A stretch of DNA of 52,787 nucleotides. Source: CAZAMT01 sp964486145. GTDB lineage: Bacteria; Bacteroidota; Bacteroidia; Bacteroidales; JAAAOM01. The stretch's first letter is position 1. Each line of letters starts with the position of its first letter. The stretch is taken from positions 1-52,787 of the forward strand of contig CAZAMT010000004.1 of assembly GCA_964486145.1 (NCBI GenBank), read 5' to 3'. Both the position numbers and the translations under genes were made by a program. Below the pieces are notes generated by a model. It worked only from the letters and a program-made list of their open reading frames with translations, did no database searches and was not told the DNA's origin. Below, piece by piece: positions 26,507 to 35,775 of this stretch.

Positions 26507-26537
26507 ATAGCCCGCCCCAAACTTGTTTCGGGGAAGT
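26507..26537. repeat. Short CCCGAAA-hairpin repeat, copy 1
   Basis: About 31 bases, ATAGCCCGCCCCAAACTTGT then TTCGGGGAAGT, that match 52361-52390 with a few changes. The core folds as a hairpin of CCCC(G/A)AA with TTTCGGGG. Copy 1 lies between the palindromic element and the 3' end of rel. Confidence 0.7.
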
Positions 26538-26568
26538 TTAACTTTTGAAACCATACAAAAATAGCAAA

Positions 26569-28779
26569 TTACTGGTAATTATCTACCCTCATGGTTTTCA
26601 AAATATCAGGGATTTGGTTTAGTTTTCGCAATAAACCGTCCAACTGGCTTTTGTCTTTTACCATTACTTTTAAGGTACCTGCAAACATTCCGTCCGTGGT
26701 ATCAATATTGATGGAACGAAGGGTCATTTTCATTTCGTTGGTTACTACATCTGAAATTTTGTTTAACAACCCAAATTCATCAATTCCATTGATGAATATT
26801 TCTGCTGCAAATAATTTCACAACATCTGAATCTTTCCATTTTGCTTTCACAATACGATAATCATAGCGTGTTAACAATTGGGTAGCATTCGGACAATTGA
26901 TACGGTGTATTTTAATACCTTCGCCGACCGTTACAAAGCCAAATATTTCATCGCCGTAGATCGGGCTGCAGCATTTTGCCAGCTTGTAGTCAATATTCAT
27001 TAATTTTTCATCAATGATGAGGTAGTCGTCACCCGGATCAACGCTGTCAAAAGATAATGATGGATTTGAGTGCTCCTGGTCAATTTTTTCAGTCGTCTGA
27101 TCTGTCGAATCAGTTAAAACATCTTTTACTTCTGCAATGTCCAGTTTTTCATTGGCAATCATCGCGTAAAAATCCTGAGAATTCTTTAACTTAAAATGCT
27201 TAAGTATGTGATTAATATTAATGTCACTGTAATTTATTTTCCAATTCTTAAATCGTCGCTTGATAAGATCTTTTCCAATTTCTGCATCTTTAAGTTTTTT
27301 CTCATTCAGGGTTTGCTTTATCTTGGATTTGGCTTTTGATGTTACAACAAAATTGAGCCAGTCCAATTTTGGTTTCTGAATTTTTGAAGTGAGTATTTCT
27401 ACCTTGTCGCCGTTTTGCAATTCATATCGGATGGGTACATTTTTACCATTAATTTGAGCACCGGCGCAAGATGTACCAATGTCTGTATGGATGTCAAAAG
27501 CAAAATCGAGCACTGTTGCACCTTTCGGAAATTTTTTCAAATCTCCTTTTGGTGTAAACACAAAAATTTCCTTATTGTATAAACTGAGCTTAAAATCATC
27601 AATGAATTTTTCAGCATCCGGTTCCGGATTCTCAAGTATTCCGCGCACCCTGGTAAGCCACTCGTCAAGGCCTGACTCTGTATTTCCACCTTTGTATTTC
27701 CAATGCGCGGCAAAACCTTTTTCGGCAATATCGTCCATGCGCCGGGTGCGGATTTGTACCTCTACCCACTGTCCGCCCGGAACTACAACAGTTGTATGTA
27801 ATGACTCATAACCATTTGATTTGGGTACTGAAATCCAATCCCGCAATCGCAACGGGTTGGGTTGATACGTATCTGTTACAATAGAATAAACCCGCCAACA
27901 ATCTGCTTTTTCATTTTTTTCATGGCTCTCAAGAATAATTCGGATGGCAAACTTATCATACACCTCATCAAAGGAAACATTGTTCTTTTTCATTTTCTGG
28001 TAAATCGAGAAAATGGTTTTTGGTCGTCCTTTAATTTCAAATGCAAACCCTTCTCCGGAAAGTTTTTCCTCAATGGGTTTGATGAATTCATGTATAAATT
28101 GGTTTCTTGCCACAGCCGTTTGCCGGAGCTTATTTGCAATGTCTTTATAAGTATCGAATTCAGTTATTTTCAAGGCAATATCTTCCATTTCGGATTTTAC
28201 CTTATATAATCCCAACCGGTGCCCCAGAGGAATGTATAAGAAATATGCTTGGTGAGCAATTTTTACCTGCTCATTTCGTGGATAATGCTTGACATTGCGC
28301 ATTGACACCAACACTTCGGCCAACTTAATGAGAATAACCCTTACATCAACGGCAAGACTAAGCAATAACTTTCTGAAATTTTCAGCCTGTGATTTTGATG
28401 TGTTGGTCCCAAAATCAGTAATTCTGAGTAATCCGGAGACAATGGAAAACACCTGTTCGGGCATAACACTCTGAATTGTATCCAGAGATATTTTATTTGA
28501 CAAACAGAGTTCATAACAAACAGCTCCGATTACCGAGGTTACTCCAAGCCCGACTTCTTCAACGCATACCTTTCCTGTATGAATGGCATGTTTCAACTGT
28601 TTCTCTAAATCACCGGAAGATGTATCTTCGAGACTGTTGATAAGTAGTTCAAGGAGTGTTTCAATTTTATCTCTGGAGCCAGGTTTTAGATGTTCATTGC
28701 AAGCCGCAAGCAGTCCTTCCAGTTCACCATATAAAACGTTATCCTTCGTTATTATGTCTGTTGCTTTTTTAATCCCCAT
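26569..28779 (-). CDS. RelA/SpoT-family (p)ppGpp synthetase with degenerate hydrolase domain
   Basis: Stringent-response enzyme of 736 residues. Residues about 25-200 keep the hydrolase-like fold, but the HD pair is gone (CYELCL at 88-93 where LLHD is expected) and the catalytic segment LADRLHNM reads LAEVLVSM (153-160). The synthetase domain (about 235-365) is intact, with GRPKTIFSIYQKM, YDKFAIRI and the nucleotide-binding PKSNGYESLHTTV and EVQIRT stretches. A TGS domain (about 405-465, VFTPKGDLKKFPKGATVLDF) and a C-terminal ACT domain (about 660-736) follow. It is therefore probably a synthesis-only Rel. Bacteroidota often carry a second bifunctional SpoT, which would be elsewhere. Confidence 0.9.
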   Translation of the reverse strand: MGIKKATDIITKDNVLYGELEGLLAACNEHLKPGSRDKIETLLELLINSLEDTSSGDLEKQLKHAIHTGKVCVEEVGLGVTSVIGAVCYELCLSNKISLDTIQSVMPEQVFSIVSGLLRITDFGTNTSKSQAENFRKLLLSLAVDVRVILIKLAEVLVSMRNVKHYPRNEQVKIAHQAYFLYIPLGHRLGLYKVKSEMEDIALKITEFDTYKDIANKLRQTAVARNQFIHEFIKPIEEKLSGEGFAFEIKGRPKTIFSIYQKMKKNNVSFDEVYDKFAIRIILESHEKNEKADCWRVYSIVTDTYQPNPLRLRDWISVPKSNGYESLHTTVVVPGGQWVEVQIRTRRMDDIAEKGFAAHWKYKGGNTESGLDEWLTRVRGILENPEPDAEKFIDDFKLSLYNKEIFVFTPKGDLKKFPKGATVLDFAFDIHTDIGTSCAGAQINGKNVPIRYELQNGDKVEILTSKIQKPKLDWLNFVVTSKAKSKIKQTLNEKKLKDAEIGKDLIKRRFKNWKINYSDININHILKHFKLKNSQDFYAMIANEKLDIAEVKDVLTDSTDQTTEKIDQEHSNPSLSFDSVDPGDDYLIIDEKLMNIDYKLAKCCSPIYGDEIFGFVTVGEGIKIHRINCPNATQLLTRYDYRIVKAKWKDSDVVKLFAAEIFINGIDEFGLLNKISDVVTNEMKMTLRSINIDTTDGMFAGTLKVMVKDKSQLDGLLRKLNQIPDILKTMRVDNYQ

Positions 28780-28910
28780 ACAGTCCGTATTAAAAACAAG
28801 TGAACCTTTTGTTCTTCGCGTTTCACATCATCGAAGATAGTGAATATTCTACAGTTTTACAGGTTTTGAAAATACAGTAATGATTCATAAAGCGGCTTAT
28901 ATCAGGGATA

Positions 28911-28918
28911 CAAAGGTA
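28911..28918 (-). promoter_or_regulatory. -7 box upstream of rel
   Basis: On the minus strand the bases read TACCTTTG, matching TAnnTTTG, about 132 bases before the rel start. No TTG was seen at the ideal spacing. Confidence 0.4.
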
Positions 28919-28968
28919 AAATGAGCTATTCTAACATTTGTTGGCATATAACCAAACGAAAATTGGTC

Positions 28969-28976
28969 TACATTTG
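28969..28976 (+). promoter_or_regulatory. -7 box upstream of ligA
   Basis: TACATTTG matches TAnnTTTG and lies 59 bases before the ligA start. The nearest upstream TTG (28941-28943) is at a rather long spacing of 25 bases, so the -33 element is weak. Confidence 0.45.
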
Positions 28977-29035
28977 TAAAATCAGATGAATTCAATAAAA
29001 TTAATACCATTGATTATTAAATAAAACCCAGACCA

Positions 29036-31051
29036 ATGCAGGAAAAAGCAGCTATAAAGAAACGCATTGATGAATTGCGTGAAACCATTGACAACCATAA
29101 TTATAAGTATTATGTTTTATCACAACCAATCATTTCTGATTTTGAGTACGATAATCTGCTCAATGAACTGGTAAAGCTGGAAAATGAATATCCTGAATTT
29201 GCTGATCCCAATTCTCCATCGCAACGTGTTGGTAGTGATCTTAATGTAGAATTTGAACAAAAAGAGCATAAATATCCAATGCTTTCTTTGGGTAATACCT
29301 ATTCGGAAGAAGAAGTTCTGGATTTTGATAAGCGACTTAAGAAAACCATAGGTGAATACTTCCAGTACGTTTGTGAACTAAAATATGACGGAGCATCCGT
29401 AAGTCTTACCTACAGAAATGGTATTCTAACACAGGCACTCACTCGTGGAGACGGTGTACGCGGAGATGATATAACCAGCAATATTAAAACTATCCGAAGC
29501 ATTCCTCTCAAGCTAAAAAACAACCAGTATCCCGAAGTATTTGAGATCCGGGGTGAAGTGTTCATGACACTGGAAGGATTCAAGAAACTAAATGAAGAAC
29601 GGATTCGAAAAGGTGAACCACCTTTTGCAAATCCCAGAAACTCAACATCAGGAACATTGAAAATTCAAAACGCATCAATTGTAGCCAAACGACCACTTGA
29701 CTGCTATTTATATTACATGTTGGGTCAAGGATTACCATCAGACAGTCATTACAAAAACCTTCAAATAGCCAGGAAATGGGGATTCAAAGTTCCAGGAGAT
29801 TTAACTTTATGTAAAAATATTCAACAGGTATTGGATTTTATACATACCTGGGATAAAAAACGTAAGGATCTTCCTTTTGAAATTGATGGTATCGTTATTA
29901 AAGTTGATTCTCTGCATCTCCAGCGTCAATTGGGTTTTACAGCAAAATCACCCCGATGGGCTATCGCTTTTAAGTTTAAAGCTGAACAGGCCAAAACCAG
30001 GCTACTGTCCATTGATTATCAGGTAGGAAGAACCGGTGCCATAACCCCGGTTGCCAATCTTGAACCAGTATTATTGGCCGGTACCACCGTAAAAAGAGCA
30101 TCTTTACACAACGCAGATCAGATTGCCCTACATGATATCAGAATAAACGACTACGTATATGTTGAGAAAGGTGGTGAAATTATTCCCAAAGTAGTTGGTG
30201 TCGATAAAGACAGCCGGGAATCCGGTTCAAAACAAATTGAATACATTGATTCATGTCCGGCGTGCGGCACAACACTGATCCGTAAAACCGGGGAAGCCAA
30301 GCATTTTTGTCCAAATGAAACTGGTTGCCCACCACAAATCAAAGGTAAAATTGAGCATTTTGTCAGTCGAAGGGCAATGGACATTAACATTGCCTCAGCA
30401 ACCATTGATCAACTTTACAAACACAATATGATCCAGGATTATGGAGATTTGTATTATTTAAAAAAAGAAGATGTGTTAACCCTGGAACGATTTGCTGAAA
30501 AATCCGCTGAAAACATAATTTCATCCATTGATAAATCGAAACATCTACCATTCCATCGGTTATTATATGCGCTGGGAATCAGATTTGTTGGTGAAACGGT
30601 TGCCAAAACCCTGGCCGGAAATCTTAAAACCATCGATAACATTGCCATGTCAACCAAGGATAACCTGGTTGCTATTGAAGATGTAGGAGAAACCATTGCC
30701 GATAGTGTCAATGAGTTTTTCTCAAATGATAAAAACCTGCACATTGTTGATAAGCTCAAAAAAGCAGGAGTTACCATGGCAGTTGAAGAAGATCCGGAAA
30801 AGACCCTGTCCCGGAAACTGTCAGGAAAATCAATTGTTATATCCGGTATTTTCGATAAATACACAAGAGATGAACTAAAAGCAATGATTGAGTCACACGG
30901 TGGCAAAAATGTATCATCAATTTCGTCGAAAACGGATTTTATCGTTGGCGGAAAAAATATGGGGCCAAGTAAACTTGAAAAAGCTAAAAAGTTCAATATT
31001 CGTATCCTAAGCGAAGATGAGTTTCTCCATTTACTTGAATTACCAGAATAA
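29036..31051 (+). CDS. ligA: NAD-dependent DNA ligase
   Basis: Replicative DNA ligase that seals nicks using NAD+. The 671-residue protein is full length: the N-terminal NMN-binding Ia domain (YYVLSQPIISDFEYD), the adenylation domain with the nucleophilic lysine K116 in ELKYDGAS, the OB fold, a four-cysteine zinc finger (SCPACGTTL ... FCPNETGCPPQ), helix-hairpin-helix repeats (about 450-580) and a C-terminal BRCT domain (about 590-671, GKSIVISGIFDKYTRDELK). All expected catalytic motifs are present. It is followed by two DUF6913 genes and dapA on the same strand. Confidence 0.97.
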   Translation: MQEKAAIKKRIDELRETIDNHNYKYYVLSQPIISDFEYDNLLNELVKLENEYPEFADPNSPSQRVGSDLNVEFEQKEHKYPMLSLGNTYSEEEVLDFDKRLKKTIGEYFQYVCELKYDGASVSLTYRNGILTQALTRGDGVRGDDITSNIKTIRSIPLKLKNNQYPEVFEIRGEVFMTLEGFKKLNEERIRKGEPPFANPRNSTSGTLKIQNASIVAKRPLDCYLYYMLGQGLPSDSHYKNLQIARKWGFKVPGDLTLCKNIQQVLDFIHTWDKKRKDLPFEIDGIVIKVDSLHLQRQLGFTAKSPRWAIAFKFKAEQAKTRLLSIDYQVGRTGAITPVANLEPVLLAGTTVKRASLHNADQIALHDIRINDYVYVEKGGEIIPKVVGVDKDSRESGSKQIEYIDSCPACGTTLIRKTGEAKHFCPNETGCPPQIKGKIEHFVSRRAMDINIASATIDQLYKHNMIQDYGDLYYLKKEDVLTLERFAEKSAENIISSIDKSKHLPFHRLLYALGIRFVGETVAKTLAGNLKTIDNIAMSTKDNLVAIEDVGETIADSVNEFFSNDKNLHIVDKLKKAGVTMAVEEDPEKTLSRKLSGKSIVISGIFDKYTRDELKAMIESHGGKNVSSISSKTDFIVGGKNMGPSKLEKAKKFNIRILSEDEFLHLLELPE

Positions 31052-31757
31052 ATTTTTTGACAATATTCACGATATTTTGTTGTTATATTACAATAACCAT
31101 GGACATTCATTGAAAACAATAAATACCATAAAAAAGCATTCGGGCGAATACATGTACCGGTCGCTAATTAAAAAACAAAAACGGCATGTATATGTCTCCA
31201 ATATTAAAGAAGCTGAAAATATCGGGATCATTTTTAATGCAACCCATACGGTTAATTATGAGATCATCAAAGGCCTGGTGAAAGAACTGCATAGTAAAGA
31301 TATATCGGTTACAGCACTTGGTTTTGTCGATAGCGATAACCTGATTGATCATTATTTAATTCGTAAAGGATTTGATTTTTTCACCCATAAAAATTTAAAC
31401 TGGTATTATCGTCCTGTTGGTGAGAAAATCAGTGAATTCATCAATCAGGAATTTGATATCCTGATAAACCTAAGCCTTGAGAAATTTCTTCCGCTGGATT
31501 TTATAATTCTGGAAAGCAGAGCAAAATTTAAGGTTGGAAAGATGTTTGACGATCATTCTGCGGTTGATATGATGATAGATACATCCAAAGAAATTGAAAA
31601 CATAAACATTCTTAATGAGGAAATTCGAAAGGAACGAACAGAAAATGGTGAAGCCCATGATGAAAATGAAGAACTGAATAAAAAATCCAATAATGAAATA
31701 CAACTCAGTTTTCTAATTCACCAGATTCTTTATTATCTGCAAATGATAAAACATTAA
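31017..31757 (+). CDS. DUF6913-family protein, paralogue 1
   Basis: A cytoplasmic protein of unknown function related to the next gene (about 183 residues); the shared core runs from AENIGIIFNATH through VTALGFVD, FTHKNLNWYYRPVG, FDILINLS to FKVGKMFDD. It also carries an acidic insert near the end (about 195-225) absent from the paralogue. The conventional ATG at 31017 overlaps the last 35 bases of ligA and would encode an N-terminus unlike the paralogue. Alignment with the second copy supports a TTG start at 31110 (or ATG 31152). DUF6913 genes commonly sit beside dapA in Bacteroidota, but their biochemical role is not known. Confidence 0.7.
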   Translation: MSFSIYLNYQNKFFDNIHDILLLYYNNHGHSLKTINTIKKHSGEYMYRSLIKKQKRHVYVSNIKEAENIGIIFNATHTVNYEIIKGLVKELHSKDISVTALGFVDSDNLIDHYLIRKGFDFFTHKNLNWYYRPVGEKISEFINQEFDILINLSLEKFLPLDFIILESRAKFKVGKMFDDHSAVDMMIDTSKEIENINILNEEIRKERTENGEAHDENEELNKKSNNEIQLSFLIHQILYYLQMIKH

Positions 31758-31884
31758 AAAGGATCTGTTCTAACCCGAGTAATTCAAGAATTATTCCTGT
31801 CTCCGACAGCAACTAAGATTCAGTAAAACTTTTTTTCAAAAGTTAAACTTCATTTAAGTTAAAGAATTTTTTTAATATTGCATT

Positions 31885-32436
31885 GTGAATTTGTTTACTG
31901 ACATACGTAAAAATATAGGTTCTGCCATGATTCGAAAGCAGGCAGAAAAAAACAAACGCAAAAAAAAGGTTTGTAATTTACAAAATGCATCAAATCTGGC
32001 CGTATTATTTGGATACACCACCCAGAAAGACTTTCAGGAAATAAAGCAATTACTAAAAACACTAAACTACGAAGGACATAAACTGTATGTAATTGGTTAT
32101 GTGGATGATAAAATATTGCCAACGTACATGTCCAGTGAAAAGTCAATAAATTATATTACCAAAGATAATCTTAGTTGGCTGTATAAACCTCAAAATGAAT
32201 TCTTTAAAGCCTTCGTAAATACAGATTTTGACATTCTTATCAATTTAGATATTCATGATTCTTTACCAATTCAATATCTTTGCTCATCATCTGTTGCCAG
32301 GTTTAAAGTTGGTGGATATTCAGCAAGTTCAGATTTACTGGATTTTATGATTAACACAAATGGCAATACATCAATAAAATTTCTAATTGAAAACATCGTA
32401 TACTATCTTGGTATTCTTAATCAAAAAAATAAATAA
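31885..32436 (+). CDS. DUF6913-family protein, paralogue 2
   Basis: A 183-residue protein starting with GTG. It has a basic N-terminus (RKQAEKNKRKKK) and the shared core NLAVLFGYTT, LYVIGYVDDK, ITKDNLSWLYKPQNEF, FDILINLDIHDSLP, ARFKVGGYS. It ends 9 bases before dapA, so it is probably co-transcribed with dapA. A hydrophobic tail (IKFLIENIVYYLGIL) may be an amphipathic or peripheral membrane helix. The function is unknown. It is closer to the length of typical family members than paralogue 1. Confidence 0.78.
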   Translation: MNLFTDIRKNIGSAMIRKQAEKNKRKKKVCNLQNASNLAVLFGYTTQKDFQEIKQLLKTLNYEGHKLYVIGYVDDKILPTYMSSEKSINYITKDNLSWLYKPQNEFFKAFVNTDFDILINLDIHDSLPIQYLCSSSVARFKVGGYSASSDLLDFMINTNGNTSIKFLIENIVYYLGILNQKNK

Positions 32437-32445
32437 ATTCATTTT

Positions 32446-33330
32446 ATGGTAAATGTTGACTTGACCGGCACAGGTGTGGCTATTATTACCCCATTCAGGG
32501 ATGATGGCAGTATTGATTTTCAATCCTTAAAAGATCTTGTAAAATTTCATATTGATGAAGGAATCAATTACTTTGTAGTTTTGGGTACTACCGGGGAATC
32601 GGTGACATTAAGCACCGATGAAAAGAGTGCTGTTGTTAGTTACGTTATTGATTTGGTGAACAACCAGGTTCCCATTGTTATCGGCATTGGTGGAAACAAT
32701 ACACAGCAAGTTGTTAATCAAATAAAAAGTACGGATTTTACAGGTATTAGCGCAATTTTGTCGGTAGCACCTTATTACAATAAACCCTCTCAGGAAGGAA
32801 TTTTCGAACATTATAAAACCATTGCTACTTCAAGTCCTGTACCGGTTATTCTGTATAATGTTCCTGGAAGGACCGGCGTGAATATTTCTGCTGAAACCAC
32901 ATTGCAGTTAGCACATGCTTATGACAATATTATTGCGGTAAAGGAGGCTTCCGGTGATTTGGTTCAGGTAATGCATATCCTAAAGGATAAACCGCCGCAT
33001 TTTAAAGTCATATCAGGAGACGATGCTCTTACTTTACCATTAATTGCTCTGGGAGGATCTGGTGTGATTTCTGTAATTGCCAATGCATACCCGAAAGAGT
33101 TCTCAAAAGCTGTAAATTTAGCCTTAAATAACCAGTTAGATAATGCCCGTGATCAACATTACAGGTTACTGGACATGATTGATTTGTTATTTTCTGAAGG
33201 AAGTCCGGCCGGAATCAAAGCGCTTCTGGAGATTCTTGGAAAAACAAAAAACAACCTTCGCTTACCGCTTATGAAGGTAAGCGATGAAACATATAAACAA
33301 ATTAAATATCTGGCTGCTAATCTAAAGTAA
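32446..33330 (+). CDS. dapA: 4-Hydroxy-tetrahydrodipicolinate synthase
   Basis: Class I aldolase that condenses pyruvate and aspartate semialdehyde in lysine and diaminopimelate synthesis. The 294-residue protein has the TGES motif near residue 50 (GTTGESVTL), the Y-loop APYYNKPSQEG, the conserved LYNVPGRTG (Y137) and the Schiff-base lysine K166 in NIIAVKEASG. All active-site residues are present. It follows the second DUF6913 gene by 9 bases and ends at a strong terminator. Confidence 0.96.
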   Translation: MVNVDLTGTGVAIITPFRDDGSIDFQSLKDLVKFHIDEGINYFVVLGTTGESVTLSTDEKSAVVSYVIDLVNNQVPIVIGIGGNNTQQVVNQIKSTDFTGISAILSVAPYYNKPSQEGIFEHYKTIATSSPVPVILYNVPGRTGVNISAETTLQLAHAYDNIIAVKEASGDLVQVMHILKDKPPHFKVISGDDALTLPLIALGGSGVISVIANAYPKEFSKAVNLALNNQLDNARDQHYRLLDMIDLLFSEGSPAGIKALLEILGKTKNNLRLPLMKVSDETYKQIKYLAANLK

Positions 33331-33334
33331 ACGC

Positions 33335-33365
33335 AAGGCGGAAATGATTTTTCCGCCTTTTTTTT
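33335..33365 (+). terminator. Rho-independent terminator after dapA
   Basis: AAGGCGGAAA (33335-33344) pairs with TTTCCGCCTT (33350-33359) and is followed by a long T-run. Confidence 0.85.
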
Positions 33366-33441
33366 GGAATATACACGGATAATTCTCACATCATTGGTGA
33401 ATATGAAGGTTAATTCATATTTTTAACAAAAAATATTTGTC

Positions 33442-35760
33442 ATGGGCGTTTCCGGGACAACGGATACAGAAACACATATTTACGCATTATTAAAAAGAAT
33501 ACAGCAACTTGAAGAGTCCAATGCTCAGCTTAAAAAAAAGGCACAATATTTTGATGAGCATTTGACACATTTACCAAATGTATATTACCGATATAATATC
33601 CAGAATAATGAATATGACTATATAAGCCCGAAAATAAAGGATTTAACCGGTTATACAGTTGATGAATTTAAAAAAAAGACCATAACCAGCGCGAATGAGG
33701 AAATCCATCCTGATGATATTGAACAGGTACTGGATGAAGTGAAAAAATTATTTAAAACCAGGGCTCAACGGGCATCTGCAATTTTGGTTTATCGTAGAAA
33801 AATTAAAAACGGGAACTACCTTTGGGTTGAAAACAACCTGACTTTAATTAAAAATGCAGATTTTAATCCAATTTGCTTTTTAGGTTATGCTCGTGACATC
33901 ACAAAGTTAAAAATGACAGAGGAAGTCCAAAGAAATGAAAAAAAACTCAATCAGTTCATTCTGGATTCGAATCCCAACCTGATTTATGTAAAAAATTCCG
34001 AAGGCAGGTATTTAATGGCTAACAAAACCCTGGCCAATTATTTTGAAATTGAACATGAACAACTAATCAAGCGACTAAATTCCGATTTTTTTACACTCAA
34101 TAATAACATAAATTTCTATGATAAATCAGAACGTCAGGTAGTACAAGAAGGAGTGCCGGTTACCTACGAGGAAAAATTTACAACGCCAAGTGGAAAGCAT
34201 TTTTATTTTCAAACAACCAAAACACCCCTTAAAATGCCGGGTGAGGAACCTTTAATTTTGGTAAATTCAACCAACATAACCGATAAATTAAAGGCAGACA
34301 ACAATTTAAAAAAAAGTGAAGCACTTTATAAAAATTTGATTAATAGTTTGAATTTCCCATTTATAATGCTTGATAATCAAGGAAATATTAAAGTTCTGAA
34401 TAAATCAGCCATTCAATGGCTTCACCTTAAAAACAAAAAGTGGGAAGGGATTCATTGGAAAAAGATTGGTGAACTACATCGGATCGCCAAAACGGGAGGT
34501 ATTTCGTTTTCAGAAATTAAAAAAACTTCAGATTTTGAGATTAAAACCTTAAAAAGTAACAAACCAACCTGGCTATGGTGCAATGTACAACCAGTTTACG
34601 ACCATCAAAGCATTTCCATCGGACAGCAAATTATTATATTTGACATTACCTTAAGAAAAACAACGACAGAAAAATTACGGCAAAACGAGGTCACATTTCG
34701 GGGTATCATCAATGCTTCCTCAGATTTAATTTTTTTGATAAATCATAAATCGCGGTTAATTACAGCCAACCAGGCTGCTCAGAAGTATTGTGATATGCGG
34801 CTGGAGGAAATGATGAACCAAAATGCAGTAGATCTCTTTGGTACTGAAAAAGGTGAACCAAGACAAAAACTTGCCGATCTTGTTTTTAAAACCAAAAGCA
34901 TACAGCAAGCTGAGGAACACATAAGAAACAGAAACATGGTTATTTACATGTATCCCATCTTTAATGAGCTCGGAGATGTTGATCAAATTGCTGTAATGGT
35001 ACGCGACATTACGACATTGAAAAAGGCAGAAACAGAAGTTTTAAAAGCTCTTAAAAAAGAAAAAAGTCTTAATCAACTTCGATCCGGTGTTATTTCTACA
35101 GTATCGCATGAATTCCGAACCCCGTTAGCCGTCATCTTATCAAACCTGCAGGTTTTGCAAAAATATCATAAACAATTATCGACTGAACAACAAAACAGCA
35201 AATTCGGTCTGATTTATAGTTCTATCAACCAGTTGGATTACATGCTTGACAATATTTCATTGCTTGATAAAAATGCAAGAGGCCTCCTTCGATATAATCC
35301 AACAGAAGTTATCCTTGAAAACGAAATCACGCAAATTGTTGATGAATTAAATTCCATTGTCGGAAACACAGAGAGAATTCAAACAAAACTGAACGATACC
35401 TTTGGGAAAATTCTCATGGATTCAATGCTATTCAGGCATATTACAACCAACCTTTTGTCAAATGCACTGAAATTTTCTGATAAGAACAAACCTGTAACTT
35501 TTTCAATTAAAAAGATGAAAGACAATTGGATTACGGTTCATATTCGAGATCACGGTGTCGGAATAAAAAAAGCAGAACTGGAAAATATCTGGGAACCATT
35601 TTTTCGTGGTTCAAACTCCGATGGTGTGAAGGGAACAGGAATTGGTATAAGCATTGTTAAAAACTGTACTGACCTGTGCGAAGGAGAAGTAAAAATAAAA
35701 AGCACATATAAAAAAGGTACTACGGTAACTGTAAATATACCCTACCAGGACTGTTGTTAA
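33442..35760 (+). CDS. PAS-domain sensor histidine kinase
   Basis: A 772-residue kinase without clear membrane segments, so probably cytoplasmic. An N-terminal coiled coil (about 8-35) is followed by three or four PAS domains (about 35-155, 160-285, 290-400 and 410-530; NGNYLWVENNLTLIKN and LGYARDIT are PAS/PAC edges). The HisKA dimerisation helix has the phospho-accepting H556 in VSHEFRTPLAV, and the C-terminal ATPase has IWEPFFRGSNSDGVKGTGIG. A response regulator starts 15 bases after the stop, making a two-component pair. The signal is unknown; multiple PAS domains hint at a redox or small-molecule cue. Confidence 0.92.
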   Translation: MGVSGTTDTETHIYALLKRIQQLEESNAQLKKKAQYFDEHLTHLPNVYYRYNIQNNEYDYISPKIKDLTGYTVDEFKKKTITSANEEIHPDDIEQVLDEVKKLFKTRAQRASAILVYRRKIKNGNYLWVENNLTLIKNADFNPICFLGYARDITKLKMTEEVQRNEKKLNQFILDSNPNLIYVKNSEGRYLMANKTLANYFEIEHEQLIKRLNSDFFTLNNNINFYDKSERQVVQEGVPVTYEEKFTTPSGKHFYFQTTKTPLKMPGEEPLILVNSTNITDKLKADNNLKKSEALYKNLINSLNFPFIMLDNQGNIKVLNKSAIQWLHLKNKKWEGIHWKKIGELHRIAKTGGISFSEIKKTSDFEIKTLKSNKPTWLWCNVQPVYDHQSISIGQQIIIFDITLRKTTTEKLRQNEVTFRGIINASSDLIFLINHKSRLITANQAAQKYCDMRLEEMMNQNAVDLFGTEKGEPRQKLADLVFKTKSIQQAEEHIRNRNMVIYMYPIFNELGDVDQIAVMVRDITTLKKAETEVLKALKKEKSLNQLRSGVISTVSHEFRTPLAVILSNLQVLQKYHKQLSTEQQNSKFGLIYSSINQLDYMLDNISLLDKNARGLLRYNPTEVILENEITQIVDELNSIVGNTERIQTKLNDTFGKILMDSMLFRHITTNLLSNALKFSDKNKPVTFSIKKMKDNWITVHIRDHGVGIKKAELENIWEPFFRGSNSDGVKGTGIGISIVKNCTDLCEGEVKIKSTYKKGTTVTVNIPYQDCC

Positions 35761-35775
35761 CACACACCTTGCATT

